47,807 nt of DNA from Rhodococcoides corynebacterioides (GCF_019834675.1 NZ_JABUBU010000022.1:1-47807); one strand, 5' to 3'. Shown: positions 36,444 to 44,710, counted from the stretch's first letter. Program-made: numbers and translations. The notes: generated by a model from the sequence alone, not told the origin.

Positions 36444-36832
36444 GCATCCTCGGAGTCGGACTGGACCTGGTGTCGGTGTCGGAGTTCGCCGAGCAGATGG
36501 AGCGCGTCGGGACCACCATGGTCCGCGACAGCTTCACTGCCGGCGAGCGCCGCCACGCCGCCACCAAGAGCAGCGATCCCGCGCGGCACTACGCCGCGCG
36601 GTGGGCCGCCAAGGAAGCAGTGCTGAAGGCATGGGCCGGGTCCCGCTTCGCCCGCGCACCGCAGATCGGCGACAACCCCTACCCGTTGATCGAGGTGGTC
36701 AACGACGCCTGGGGTCGCCCGTCGATCAAGCTGCACGGCATGGCGGCGGAGTTCCTGCCGTCGGTGAAGATCCACCTGTCGCTGACGCACGACGGCGACA
36801 TGGCCGCCGCGGTGGCGATTCTGGAGGAGTGA
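36440..36832 (+). CDS. acpS: holo-ACP synthase
   Basis: A 130-residue phosphopantetheinyl transferase that attaches the 4'-phosphopantetheine of CoA to the ACP domain of Fas. Asp9 in GVGLDLVS and Glu59 in WAAKEAVLKAW are the magnesium ligands. The ATG overlaps the fas stop by four bases, so the modifying enzyme is made together with its substrate, as in M. tuberculosis (Rv2524c-Rv2523c). A strong terminator follows 20 nt after the stop. Confidence 0.96.
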   Translation: MSILGVGLDLVSVSEFAEQMERVGTTMVRDSFTAGERRHAATKSSDPARHYAARWAAKEAVLKAWAGSRFARAPQIGDNPYPLIEVVNDAWGRPSIKLHGMAAEFLPSVKIHLSLTHDGDMAAAVAILEE

Positions 36833-36851
36833 GTACGGAGTGACTCGGGGG

Positions 36852-36886
36852 AGAGAGCCGGCGCGATCAGCGCCGGCTCTCTTTTT
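36852..36886 (+). terminator. fas-acpS terminator overlapping the end of the TetR gene
   Basis: A 13-bp GC-rich stem (36852-36864 with 36870-36882) with loop GATCA and a TTTTT tail is a textbook intrinsic terminator for acpS. The stop codon of the convergent TetR gene (36867-36869) lies in the loop and its last codons in the stem. Confidence 0.88.
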
Positions 36887-37610
36887 CTGCCAGTGACAGG
36901 TATGCGGCCATGATGCGCTTGAGTTCGACCACGGCGTCGGCGTGCGTCTGGCCGTCCTGGACGGAGAAGTTCAGCATCGAGTAGACGACGTGAACCAGCA
37001 CCTCGGCCATGAGGTTGCGGCGCGCCCGCGGCGTCCGCGGGGTGAGCGGCGCGAGCATCCGCTCGATCTGCGCGGCGAACGCCCGCTCGTGGATGACGCC
37101 CGTCGCCCGCGTGGCCGGTGTGCTCTGCATCGCCAGCCACACCTCTCGACGGGACGGGTCGGACGACCACAGACCGGACATGTGGTCGAGGAAGTCGTCG
37201 AGGAATCGCAACCAGTCGATCGACGGGATCTCGCCGTCGAATTCCGCCAGCTCGCGCTGGACGCCCTTGAGGTCCTCGCGGTTGAGCTCGCAGACGATCA
37301 CGTACTTGTTGGCGAAGAACTGGTAGAGCGTGCCGATCGGCAGGCCCGCGCGGGACGCCACTTCCTCGCAGGTGAACGATTCGAACCCCACGTCGACCAG
37401 GAGCTCGCGGGACGCGGTGAGCAGGGCGTCGAACTTGCGCTTGCTCCGCTCCTGCGTGGGACGACGCCGGGGGAGCAGCTCCACGGGTTCGTTGGTGTCG
37501 GCGTTCTCGCTGGTGTCGGCGCCGTCGCGCACGTCCGACTCGTCGAGGGTGTCGGGGTCGTCGGGTGTGCTCGGCTGGTGCGGCCACGGTGACCCGGCGG
37601 TGGACTCCAC
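36867..37610 (-). CDS. TetR family transcriptional regulator
   Basis: A 247-residue TetR-type repressor. Residues 1-48 are an acidic, disordered extension (many Asp, Thr, Pro). The DNA-binding domain is about 50-105 (RRRPTQERSKRKFDALLTAS, then the helix-turn-helix SFTCEEVASRAGLPIGTLYQFF). The rest is the helical ligand-binding domain. It does not resemble mycobacterial FasR as I recall it, but its place beside fas-acpS makes fatty acid synthesis a candidate target. The GTG at 37610 has TAGTCT 7 nt upstream; no ATG exists near the N-terminus. It is divergent from the proline-rich membrane protein gene, with 273 bp between. Confidence 0.88.
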   Translation of the reverse strand: MESTAGSPWPHQPSTPDDPDTLDESDVRDGADTSENADTNEPVELLPRRRPTQERSKRKFDALLTASRELLVDVGFESFTCEEVASRAGLPIGTLYQFFANKYVIVCELNREDLKGVQRELAEFDGEIPSIDWLRFLDDFLDHMSGLWSSDPSRREVWLAMQSTPATRATGVIHERAFAAQIERMLAPLTPRTPRARRNLMAEVLVHVVYSMLNFSVQDGQTHADAVVELKRIMAAYLSLAEKESRR

Positions 37611-37617
37611 GTCATCG

Positions 37618-37623
37618 AGACTA
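37618..37623 (-). promoter_or_regulatory. -10 hexamer of the TetR gene (leaderless)
   Basis: TAGTCT on the minus strand, 7 nt before the GTG at 37610. Confidence 0.45.
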
Positions 37624-37883
37624 TCGGTCCGGCGCGTCGCCACCACCGAGCATCCCCGATCGGGCCCGCCGTTTGTGCACATCCGGTATGTTTGGAGAGA
37701 GTTGAGAGGGAGATGGACCGAAAAGGTCCGCCTCGTTCGCCCTTGCGCCCCGGATCGACGGGGGTGGTTCGGACTGCGTGAGGTTCCGGGTGCGCTGCGC
37801 CCGCGTCGCTCGTCCCTGCGGATGGCGGCGCGGCCCTGCGGCGGCACCGCCCCGACACGCGTCGAGACCAGGGAGGGCTCGCC

Positions 37884-39017
37884 ATGAAGGACTCCACGCC
37901 GGCTGCAGTGCTGGCCTACCACGTACAGGGCAGCACGGTGACCGCCGAGTTGCTCGCCGCGGCCGACGGATCGGTCGTCGGCCCGCCGGCCGTCGTCACG
38001 CTGGGCGACCTCACCGCCGAGCAGATCGGCCTCTCCGTGCCCTCGCTGTGGCGCCTGATCGACGACGCGGACGTCACGGTCACCTGCGTCGTCGTCACCG
38101 GACTCGCGGCCGACGTCGACGCCGCACCACCGATCCTCGAACTCGCCTTGGACGTGCCCGTTCACCGCGCGCCGTCGCCGACGGTCGTCGTCGACTCCCG
38201 CGGGTCCGCCCCGTGGGATCGCAGCGCGCCGCAGCGGTTGCGTCCCGCGCGTCCCGTCCCCGCGGCACCCGGCCGTCGATCCGCCGAGCCGACGCGGGAG
38301 TCCGTGCCGGCGTCCGATGCGTCCCGGCCCGGCCGGGTGGCGTCCGCCGCGCTCACGCAGGCGGGCGAGACCGTGCCGACACCGCCGGCCGACGCCCGTC
38401 CGGCACCGGCGGACGACGACGCGCCGGCACCGAACGTCGCCGGTCCCGCATCGTCGGACGACGTGACCGAAGCGTTCGCTGTCGTCGTCGACGACGAGCC
38501 CGCTCCCGCCCCCGTGTCGACGACGGACGGACGCCGGACCCGACGCGCGGGCACGCTGGTCGCCGCGTCGGCCGCCGCGATCCTGGTGGCTGCGGGCATC
38601 GCGGGGGCTGCCGTCGTCGTCGGCAAGCCGGGGGACGAGCCGGCCCGCACGGCGTCGGCGACCGACGCCGCCCCCGAGACGGCGCAGCCCGTTGCCGATG
38701 TGCCGGCGGCGGGTACCGGCGCCGCGGCCGTTCCGGCGCCTGCTCCGCCGGTGCCGATCGTCGCACCTACCACCGAGACCGCGGAGCCGGAGCCGGAGCT
38801 GACCGAGGAGTCGTGGTCCACGCCGGCGTCACCGAGCGTCCCGCCGCAGACCACGTGGTCCCCGCCGCCCCGCACCTCCACCGTGCCGCCTCCGGTGTTC
38901 GCGGTGCCGGTGCCGGACCAGGATCCGAACAAGTCTCCGCAGCAGCTGCAGGACGAGGCCTGGGCCCGGCACTGGGAGCAGACCGGGGAGTGGCTGAACC
39001 AGGAGTTCGGCGGCTGA
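37884..39017 (+). CDS. proline/alanine-rich single-pass membrane protein
   Basis: A 377-residue protein that I do not recognise. Residues 1-95 form a folded-looking module (VLAYHVQGSTVTAELL ... LELALDVPVHRAP). About 100-222 is a disordered Pro/Ala/Asp-rich linker, and one hydrophobic helix follows (about 225-246: LVAASAAAILVAAGIAGAAVVVG). The outer part is again Pro/Thr/Glu-rich and ends in a short amphipathic segment, EAWARHWEQTGEWLNQEFGG. The layout (cytoplasmic module, one helix, Pro-rich tail) suits an envelope-spanning or anti-sigma-like protein, but no known motif supports a function. AGGGAGGG lies 7 nt before the ATG. It stands between the TetR gene and the M20 peptidase gene, 24 nt upstream of the latter. 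Confidence 0.72.
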   Translation: MKDSTPAAVLAYHVQGSTVTAELLAAADGSVVGPPAVVTLGDLTAEQIGLSVPSLWRLIDDADVTVTCVVVTGLAADVDAAPPILELALDVPVHRAPSPTVVVDSRGSAPWDRSAPQRLRPARPVPAAPGRRSAEPTRESVPASDASRPGRVASAALTQAGETVPTPPADARPAPADDDAPAPNVAGPASSDDVTEAFAVVVDDEPAPAPVSTTDGRRTRRAGTLVAASAAAILVAAGIAGAAVVVGKPGDEPARTASATDAAPETAQPVADVPAAGTGAAAVPAPAPPVPIVAPTTETAEPEPELTEESWSTPASPSVPPQTTWSPPPRTSTVPPPVFAVPVPDQDPNKSPQQLQDEAWARHWEQTGEWLNQEFGG

Positions 39018-39041
39018 CCGTGTGAGGCAGACTCGGGTGCC

Positions 39042-40400
39042 ATGACTGCCTCTCTCGACCGCTTCCGCGCGTCCGTGTTCGCCGACATGCCTCGGGTGCG
39101 GGAGGAACTGGCCGCGCTGGTCGCGTTCCGGTCCGTGGCCGACGATGCCTCGGTCGCCGGAGACAACCGCGATGCCGCCGACTGGGTGCGTCGGGCGTTG
39201 GTCGACGCGGGAATTCCGGACGTCGACCTGCACGAGACGTCGGACGGGTCGCTGGCGGTGATCGGTCGTCGGCCCGCGCGCGAGGGCGCCCCCACGGTGT
39301 TGCTCTACTCGCACTACGACGTGCAACCCGCCGGTCCCGAATCCGCCTGGGCCAGTGACCCGTTCACGCTCACCGAGCGTGACGGTCGCTGGTACGGCCG
39401 GGGTGCGGCCGACTGCAAGGGCAACCTGGTGATGCATCTCGCCGCGCTGCGCGCCGTGGGGGAGTCACCGGTGGGCGTCGTCGTGGTGTGCGAGGGATCC
39501 GAGGAAACCGGCACCGGCGGACTCGAGCACCTGGTGGCCGAGCGTCCCGACCTGGTGGCGGCCGATGCCGTCGTTATCGCCGACGCGGGGAACGTCGCGG
39601 TGGGCGAGCCGACGGTCACGACGTCGTTGCGCGGCATGGCCATCGTGCGTGTCGACGTCGAGACCCTCGGCGGCGCCGTGCATTCCGGCATGTACGGCGG
39701 TCCGGCACCCGATGCCCTGGTGGCGTTGATCGGCATGCTCGCGACGCTGCACGACGACGCCGGAAACACCACGATCGACGGGGTCGACGCGTCCGGAACG
39801 TGGTCCGGCGCCGACTATCCCGAGGATCGGTTCCGTGCCGACGCCGGAGTCCTCGACGGGGTCGGGCTCGCCGGCGACGGGTCCATCGCCGACCGGTTGT
39901 GGGCGCGGCCGTCCGTGACGGTCATGGGGATGGACTGCCCGCCCGTCGTCGGGAGTGCGGCGGCCGTCGTACCGAGGGCGTCGGCGCGGCTGGGCCTGCG
40001 CGTCCCGCCGGGCGCCGACGCCGACGCGGTCCGGGTTGCTCTGATCGCGCACCTGCGTGCGCGGGTGCCCTGGTCCGCACGAATCACCGTCGCGGAGGAA
40101 GCCGTCGGGCAGCCGTTCGCGGCACGTACCGACGGGCCGGCCTACGCCGCCCTCACCGAGTCCCTACAGGAGGTCTACGGGCGAGAGGTGGCCGTCGCCG
40201 GGCAGGGCGGGTCGATTCCGCTGTGCACCGCCCTGCAGGAGGCGCTCCCCGACGCCGAGATCGTGCTCATGGGCGTCGAGGAACCCCTGTGCCGCATCCA
40301 CGCGCCGAACGAGAGCGTGGACCCGTCGGAGATCGAGAATCTCGCCGTCGCGGAAGCGCTGTTCCTCGAGCGGGTGGTCAGAGCTTCAGATCGCGGATGA
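39042..40400 (+). CDS. M20 family dipeptidase/carboxypeptidase
   Basis: A 452-residue di-zinc hydrolase of the M20 family, matching Rv2522c by position. Metal and catalytic residues are visible: His91 and Asp93 (YSHYDVQP), Asp124 (GRGAADCKG), Glu154 and Glu155 (EGSEETG), Asp181 (IADAGN) and His420 (RIHAPNE). A dimerisation domain (about 200-320) is inserted between the two halves of the catalytic domain. It is expected to hydrolyse dipeptides or N-acyl amino acids; the substrate is unknown. Its last 23 bp overlap the convergent bcp gene. Confidence 0.92.
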   Translation: MTASLDRFRASVFADMPRVREELAALVAFRSVADDASVAGDNRDAADWVRRALVDAGIPDVDLHETSDGSLAVIGRRPAREGAPTVLLYSHYDVQPAGPESAWASDPFTLTERDGRWYGRGAADCKGNLVMHLAALRAVGESPVGVVVVCEGSEETGTGGLEHLVAERPDLVAADAVVIADAGNVAVGEPTVTTSLRGMAIVRVDVETLGGAVHSGMYGGPAPDALVALIGMLATLHDDAGNTTIDGVDASGTWSGADYPEDRFRADAGVLDGVGLAGDGSIADRLWARPSVTVMGMDCPPVVGSAAAVVPRASARLGLRVPPGADADAVRVALIAHLRARVPWSARITVAEEAVGQPFAARTDGPAYAALTESLQEVYGREVAVAGQGGSIPLCTALQEALPDAEIVLMGVEEPLCRIHAPNESVDPSEIENLAVAEALFLERVVRASDRG

Positions 40401-40848
40401 GCTTGGCGACGTGGCCGGTCGCGCGCACGTTGTACTGCGCGACCTCCACGGCCCCGTCCGGATCGATCACGAACGTCGAGCGGATGACGCCGCGAACGGT
40501 CTTGCCGTACATGGTCTTCTCGCCGAACGCGCCCCACGCCTCCAGCGTCGTCTTGTCCGGGTCGGACAGCAGCGGGAAGGTCAGCCCCTCCTCGTCCCGG
40601 AACTTCGCCAGCTTGGCGGGCTTGTCCGGCGAGACGCCGAGAACCTCGAGACCGGCATCGTTCAACTGCGCCAGGCTGTCGCGGAAATCGCAGGCCTGCT
40701 TGGTGCAGCCGGGCGTGCCGGCGGCCGGGTAGAAGTACACGACGACCCGCTTGCCCCGGTAGTCCGCCAACGACACCGTCGTGCCGTCGGCGTCGGGCAG
40801 CGAGAGTGCGGGCGCGGGATCACCGGGGGAGAGTCTCGAGTCGGTCAC
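40378..40848 (-). CDS. bcp: thioredoxin-dependent peroxiredoxin Bcp
   Basis: A 156-residue peroxiredoxin of the BCP/PrxQ group that reduces hydrogen peroxide and organic peroxides with electrons from thioredoxin. The peroxidatic Cys48 lies in YPAAGTPGCTKQACDFRD and the resolving Cys53 is five residues on. GVSPDKPAKLAKF and VRGVIRSTFVIDPDG are typical. It is the Rv2521 counterpart. TAGGTT lies 7 nt before the GTG. The 3' ends of bcp and the M20 gene overlap tail to tail by 23 bp. Confidence 0.95.
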   Translation of the reverse strand: MTDSRLSPGDPAPALSLPDADGTTVSLADYRGKRVVVYFYPAAGTPGCTKQACDFRDSLAQLNDAGLEVLGVSPDKPAKLAKFRDEEGLTFPLLSDPDKTTLEAWGAFGEKTMYGKTVRGVIRSTFVIDPDGAVEVAQYNVRATGHVAKLIRDLKL

Positions 40849-40855
40849 ACCGGCA

Positions 40856-40861
40856 AACCTA
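40856..40861 (-). promoter_or_regulatory. -10 hexamer of bcp (leaderless)
   Basis: TAGGTT on the minus strand, 7 nt before the GTG at 40848. Confidence 0.45.
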
Positions 40862-40933
40862 GTCGAGAAGGGCGCGGCAGCCGTGCTCTAGGCTCGAGGT
40901 TCGACCGCGCAACGATCACCTGTGGAGGGCCAC

Positions 40934-41155
40934 GTGGCACGCAACACCGACAACATCGAGCGGGACATCGAGGCCGCACGCGACCAGCTGGCCGCCACCC
41001 TCGACGAACTGAGCGTGCGGGTGGATCCGAAGCGCCTCGCGGAGAACACCAAGCGCAGCGCCGTCGCCACCCTCAACGAGCCGGCCGTGAAGTTCTCCCT
41101 CATCGGAGTCGGCGTGGTCGTCGCCATCCTCGTGGTCCGCAAGATCGTCAGCTGA
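40934..41155 (+). CDS. DUF3618 membrane protein (Rv2520c-like)
   Basis: A 73-residue protein with the DUF3618 signature (NTDNIERDIEAARDQLAATLDELS) and one C-terminal hydrophobic helix (about 53-70) ending in RKIVS. The N-terminal part is helical and charged and should face the cytoplasm. The function is unknown; the position beside bcp matches Rv2520c. The GTG at 40934 is preferred over the GTG at 40922 because the GGAGGG ribosome site lies between them. A -10-like TAGGCT is at 40889-40894. Confidence 0.86.
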   Translation: MARNTDNIERDIEAARDQLAATLDELSVRVDPKRLAENTKRSAVATLNEPAVKFSLIGVGVVVAILVVRKIVS

Positions 41156-41206
41156 CCCGTTTCGCCTGATCAGGGCGTCGATTTCACTCCGCGCGCCCGC
41201 AGGTGT

Positions 41207-41212
41207 TAGGGT
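41207..41212 (+). promoter_or_regulatory. -10 hexamer of tRNA-Lys
   Basis: TAGGGT lies 33 nt before the mature tRNA. A weak -35 candidate, TTTCAC, is at 41182-41187. Confidence 0.4.
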
Positions 41213-41245
41213 CTTTCTCGCACCACGGAGCGGGCAACCGCTTCG

Positions 41246-41318
41246 GCGCCTATAGCTCAGTTGGTAGAGCAAGTGACTCTTAATCACTGGGTCCGGGGTT
41301 CGAGTCCCTGTGGGCGCA
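41246..41318 (+). tRNA. tRNA-Lys (CUU anticodon)
   Basis: Acceptor arms GCGCCTA and TGGGCGC pair (one G-T). The D arm is GCTCAGTTGGTAGAGC. The anticodon stem AGTGA/TCACT encloses CTCTTAA with anticodon CTT for AAG codons. GGGGTTCGAGTCCCTG is the T arm. The 73-nt gene ends with discriminator A and CCA is not encoded. Confidence 0.96.
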
Positions 41319-41323
41319 CAGGC

Positions 41324-41356
41324 AAAGCCCCCCATCGCTGATGGGGGGCTTTTCTG
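41324..41356 (+). terminator. tRNA-Lys terminator
   Basis: A 12-bp inverted repeat (41324-41335 with 41341-41352), loop CGCTG, with T-rich flank directly after the tRNA. Confidence 0.85.
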
Positions 41357-41436
41357 TTGTCGGGATGTGGTCCTGCTGGTGTGCGGTGCTGGGTGCGCAG
41401 CGCCCGCCGGTGCGCGCGGGTTGCAGCATGCGCGCG

Positions 41437-41476
41437 GTGGGCGGCGCTGCGCCGCGAGGCGGAGACGGGCTGTCGG
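41437..41476 (+). repeat. 40-bp dispersed repeat, copy 1
   Basis: It matches 45461-45500 in 39 of 40 bases (C/T at base 30) in the same orientation. It contains the palindrome GCGGCGCTGCGCCGC, which can fold into a hairpin with a 3-nt loop. It lies 21 bp beyond the 3' end of the minus-strand gene at 41498. Confidence 0.88.
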
Positions 41477-41497
41477 AGCGAGTGCTCACCCGCGCGC

Positions 41498-42307
41498 TCA
41501 TCTGTGCCGCATTCGGCGCAGCACGGTCCATTCGTAGTCCCGCGGCAGTGCCATCCAGGCGGTGCTGACAGTGGACCAGTCGCCGACTCCGGCCCGCGGC
41601 CCGCTCTGGCTGTGGCTGTATCCGTTGGCACCGTCTGCCGGGTGTACTTCGGACAATCGGGGATGCGCGGTGAGCAGACCGGCCAGCGAGAGGTGCACGG
41701 CGTTACAGTCGTGTGCCACCGAGACCCAGTCCGGGCGCAGTGTGCCGGAACCGGCGCGGGGGTGCGTGGTGATCAGGCGCCGCCAGTCGTCGCTGCTGTC
41801 GATCCTCAGGACCTTCACCGTCGGCGGCGAGAAGTGCAGTTCGTAGACGAACTCAGGGTTGTTCGACCGACTCCGAGTCCAGGTGTCCACGTCGCCCTCG
41901 AGGGGTGTCGCTGTCCACAGGGCGCCGTCGGGGAGGACCTCGGCCGGACTCGACCTGTTGTGGACTCTCGGCCGCACGAGCACCTCCACTCGACCCGAGT
42001 GTCGTTGGGGGGACGTGAAGGTATCTCGGGTGGGTGAGCCGAGTTCGTCGGCGACCGCTTCTGCCGTCGCGACGATTGCCGGGTCGCGAACATCCACCTG
42101 CAGTGCCTTGTCCATGCCGTTGCCGTAGAGGTAGGAGCTGATGTCGGTCCGGGCGTCGCTGATGAGGCTGAGCGTGGTCAAGCTGCGCAGGAAGGTGTTG
42201 CGACACCGGTTATCTCCGTGCATGGCGACATCGCGAGTGAGTCTGGCGACGAAGAGCCGGCCGGGCACGGTGTCGAGAAGGTCGGAACCCCGGAGTCGGC
42301 TGGACAT
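41498..42307 (-). CDS. hypothetical protein next to tRNA-Lys
   Basis: A 269-residue soluble protein with no signal peptide, membrane helix or motif that I recognise. The segments FVYELHFSPPTVKVLRIDSSDDWRRL and DWVSVAHDCNAVHLSLAGLL look like the core of a compact alpha/beta protein in which the bound text resembles small RES- or toxin-like folds, but key residues cannot be assigned. It ends with WMALPRDYEWTVLRRM, a pattern seen when a protein reports a deduced location or activity on a nucleic acid, which is too weak to use. The ATG at 42307 has TAGCCT 6 nt upstream. It is the first gene of the accessory region after tRNA-Lys. Confidence 0.62.
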   Translation of the reverse strand: MSSRLRGSDLLDTVPGRLFVARLTRDVAMHGDNRCRNTFLRSLTTLSLISDARTDISSYLYGNGMDKALQVDVRDPAIVATAEAVADELGSPTRDTFTSPQRHSGRVEVLVRPRVHNRSSPAEVLPDGALWTATPLEGDVDTWTRSRSNNPEFVYELHFSPPTVKVLRIDSSDDWRRLITTHPRAGSGTLRPDWVSVAHDCNAVHLSLAGLLTAHPRLSEVHPADGANGYSHSQSGPRAGVGDWSTVSTAWMALPRDYEWTVLRRMRHR

Positions 42308-42313
42308 GGGGGC

Positions 42314-42319
42314 AGGCTA
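42314..42319 (-). promoter_or_regulatory. -10 hexamer of the hypothetical gene (leaderless)
   Basis: TAGCCT on the minus strand, GCCCCC spacer (6 nt), then the ATG at 42307. Confidence 0.5.
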
Positions 42320-42344
42320 CCGAGAACGGGTGCTGTGGAGCAGT

Positions 42345-42384
42345 GTCGGAGGCGCTTGCGCTCCGACGTCGCCCCCTATGGGGG
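42345..42384. repeat. two adjacent hairpins between accessory genes
   Basis: GTCGGAG (42345-42351) pairs with CTCCGAC (42361-42367), with CGC/GCG continuing the stem inside. A second pair, CCCCC and GGGGG with TAT between, lies at 42372-42384. They follow the 3' end of the minus-strand gene at 42453 and could act as its terminator, but no T run is seen. Confidence 0.5.
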
Positions 42385-42452
42385 AGTCGACCGCCGGTGG
42401 GCGGTGTCACCCGGAGGTCCGACAATGCCCGGACGCCGGGGTCGCGGAGGCC

Positions 42453-42836
42453 TCAGGTCGGTGCGAAGCCCCCGATGTCGAGTGACACGACGAAGAATGC
42501 GAACGGGAGGTACCCGACGAGAAAAGTCAGGGCCGCGACGAAGGCGACCCAGCGAATCCGCCCGGCGCACAGCATGGTTGCGCCGGCAACCGCTGCGACG
42601 ACGAGCGGCGGAGCGCACCAGGTGACCCAGTAACCGGTCGGCGGCGGCGGTAGCTCTGCGTGACGCCGAAGGTCGGAAGGTACGGCGTAACCGGGGGCGA
42701 GGTCCGGCGCGAAACCAGCCGCGCACATCGCCGCGAAGAATCCAAGGACGAGCATCCCGAGAACCGCCGCAATCGCAGCGAGGGGTCCGATGACGTCACC
42801 GCGCCGGGTGAACTTCGGTGTTTCGGACCCTGTCAT
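42453..42836 (-). CDS. small multi-pass membrane protein
   Basis: A 127-residue protein with three hydrophobic segments (about 17-40, 69-90, 95-118) joined by a Pro-rich polar loop (about 45-68). No family is recognised and the function is unknown. The ATG at 42836 has TACGGT exactly 6 nt upstream, which supports it as a real gene. It is surrounded by poorly conserved genes. Confidence 0.68.
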   Translation of the reverse strand: MTGSETPKFTRRGDVIGPLAAIAAVLGMLVLGFFAAMCAAGFAPDLAPGYAVPSDLRRHAELPPPPTGYWVTWCAPPLVVAAVAGATMLCAGRIRWVAFVAALTFLVGYLPFAFFVVSLDIGGFAPT

Positions 42837-42842
42837 CAGGTC

Positions 42843-42848
42843 ACCGTA
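42843..42848 (-). promoter_or_regulatory. -10 hexamer of the small membrane protein gene (leaderless)
   Basis: TACGGT on the minus strand, GACCTG spacer (6 nt), then the ATG at 42836. Confidence 0.5.
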
Positions 42849-42981
42849 GCGCCGCGAGGCACAGGGTCGTTGTCGAAGTGCCCGGACATATTGCGGTTCT
42901 AAAAAATTGCGCCGTGAGCGCTATGACGACGAGCATTCCAGCGCACCAGACAAGCCAGTCGCGCCCGTGCTGCCCGTCCTG

Positions 42982-43779
42982 CTATTTGAACGGGTTCAGG
43001 GTGCGGCCGAGGAGGTATCCGATGCGTCCGGGGATGGGGCGCATGGCTGCTGCCGAGACCTTGTTGACGACGCCCGTGATGCAGACCGGCTTGCCGGCGC
43101 GAACAGCGTTCCAGCCTTCGCGGACGACGTCTTCCGGCTGCTGCCACAGGAATCCGGGCAGGCGGTCGGCGACGTCGCGGGTGCCCATGACGTCGTGGAA
43201 CTCGCTGCGCGTGAAGCCGGGGCACAGCGCGGTGACGTGAATGCCGTGCGGCTTCAGCTCCATGTCGAGCGACTGGGACATGTTCAGGACGTAGGACTTG
43301 ATGCCGGTGTAGAGCAGTCCGGCCCCGGGAGGGGAGACCGCGGCCACGGACGACAGGTTGACGATGCGTCCCCATCGGCGGGCCTTCATGCCGGGAAGCA
43401 CGCGATGGGTCAACTCGGTCACCGCGGTGATCATCAGCTGGAGTTCGGCGGCGAGCGTGTCCCAGTCGGTGTCGGAGAACATGGTCTTCGACGACAGCCC
43501 AGCATTGTTGACGAGGACGTCGACGGCCATACCCAGCTCGTCGACGCGATCCACGATCGCGGCGGGAGCAGAGCGGTCGGTCAGGTCGGCCGTCACCGTC
43601 TCGGCGCGCACCCCGTGATCACGGCGGAGTTCGGTGGCCAGCGTCTCGAGTCGGTCGGATCGCCGCGCCACCAGGATCAGGTCGTGACCATCGGCGGCGA
43701 GATGCCGGGCGAAGGCGGCGCCGATCCCGGCGGAGGCGCCGGTGACGAGGGCGGTACGGCGGGGCTGGGGTGTGCTCAT
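42982..43779 (-). CDS. short-chain dehydrogenase/reductase
   Basis: A 265-residue classical SDR, an NAD(P)H-dependent oxidoreductase of unknown substrate. The dinucleotide-binding TGASAGIG is at about 13-20. NNAG, the catalytic Ser in VNLSSVAA, and Tyr-x-x-x-Lys in YTGIK complete the active site. It resembles mycobacterial SDRs that reduce lipid or ketone substrates. The ATG at 43779 has AGGAGA 7-8 nt upstream. In the repaired frame the upstream hydrolase gene ends with TGA overlapping this ATG (ATGA), so both form one operon under the TetR operators at 44711-44759. Confidence 0.9.
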   Translation of the reverse strand: MSTPQPRRTALVTGASAGIGAAFARHLAADGHDLILVARRSDRLETLATELRRDHGVRAETVTADLTDRSAPAAIVDRVDELGMAVDVLVNNAGLSSKTMFSDTDWDTLAAELQLMITAVTELTHRVLPGMKARRWGRIVNLSSVAAVSPPGAGLLYTGIKSYVLNMSQSLDMELKPHGIHVTALCPGFTRSEFHDVMGTRDVADRLPGFLWQQPEDVVREGWNAVRAGKPVCITGVVNKVSAAAMRPIPGRIGYLLGRTLNPFK

Positions 43780-44689
43780 CGTGCGTCTCCTACGTGGCGG
43801 TCGAGGAAGTGGATCTGGTCGGCGACGATCGTGTCGAAGAACGGATCGAGATAGGGCTCGAAGTGGCCGCACTCGTAGGTGCGCACCTCACCCTTCGGTA
43901 TGCGCCGGGCGACGGCCCGGGCCGTGTCGATCGGCGTGACGTCGTCGTGGGCGCGAGTTGGGCGAGAACGGGCACGTCGATGGCGGTGGCGTGGCGTCCG
44001 GGGGAGTAGAACGGCACACGAACTGCGACGCGGGCGGCGACGTCGTTCTCGGCGAGCAGTTCCTCGCGCATGTCTCCCATGCGTTCGACCAGTTCGTAGG
44101 CGCCTGGCGAGGTCATCATGGCGTTGTCACCCGGTCGTCCCACGGCGGCGAGGCGGTACGGCGACCGGCCCGTCCAGGCACGAATCTGGTCGTACACCCC
44201 GGCGGCGATCAGCCGTGCGACCGCTCTCGGGTTCCGAGCGAACGCCGACGCGGGTCCACTCACGTGGGGGACCTGCACGATGGCGGCGGCGAGGCGCCGA
44301 TCCCGGGCGGCCAACCGGAGGACGTGTCCGCCGCCGAAGGAGGACCCCCAGGCCACGACCCGCGTGGTGTCGACGCCGTCGATGCTGCGGGCGAACTCGA
44401 TCGCGGCCTCCCAGTCCGCCTGTTGCTTGCCGATGTCGAGGATGCGTCGAGGTAGTCCTGCGCTGGCACTCCAATGGCGGTAGTCGAAGACGAGTGCTGC
44501 GTAGCCGGCTTCGGCGAATCGCGCGGCGTACGCGTCGAGACGGAGTTCTCGGAACGCGGCGAATCCATGTGCGAGCACGACGATCGGTGGGTTCGCGACG
44601 TCACTCGGCCGGTACAGCCACGCTGCGCACCGGGTACCGCTGGAATCGAACGTGACGTCGGACCGCACGTAATCGAACTGACGTGTCAT
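43776..44689 (-). pseudogene. alpha/beta hydrolase with a one-base frameshift
   Basis: The frame from the ATG at 44689 encodes an alpha/beta hydrolase with the oxyanion HGFAAFREL segment and nucleophile elbow GSSFGG. At the run GGG (plus strand 43949-43951) the frame breaks. Upstream of it the protein reads VPVLAQLAP. The frame one base over continues naturally as HDDVTPIDTARAV and later CGHFEPYLDPF with the catalytic His, and ends at TGA overlapping the SDR start. As read, translation would run out of frame to a stop at 43790 and lose the catalytic His. One added C in the run restores the gene, so this is either a recent mutation or a sequencing error. GGAGG lies 8 nt before the ATG. Confidence 0.85.
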
Positions 44690-44710
44690 GGCCGGGACCT
44701 CCACCAGGTA

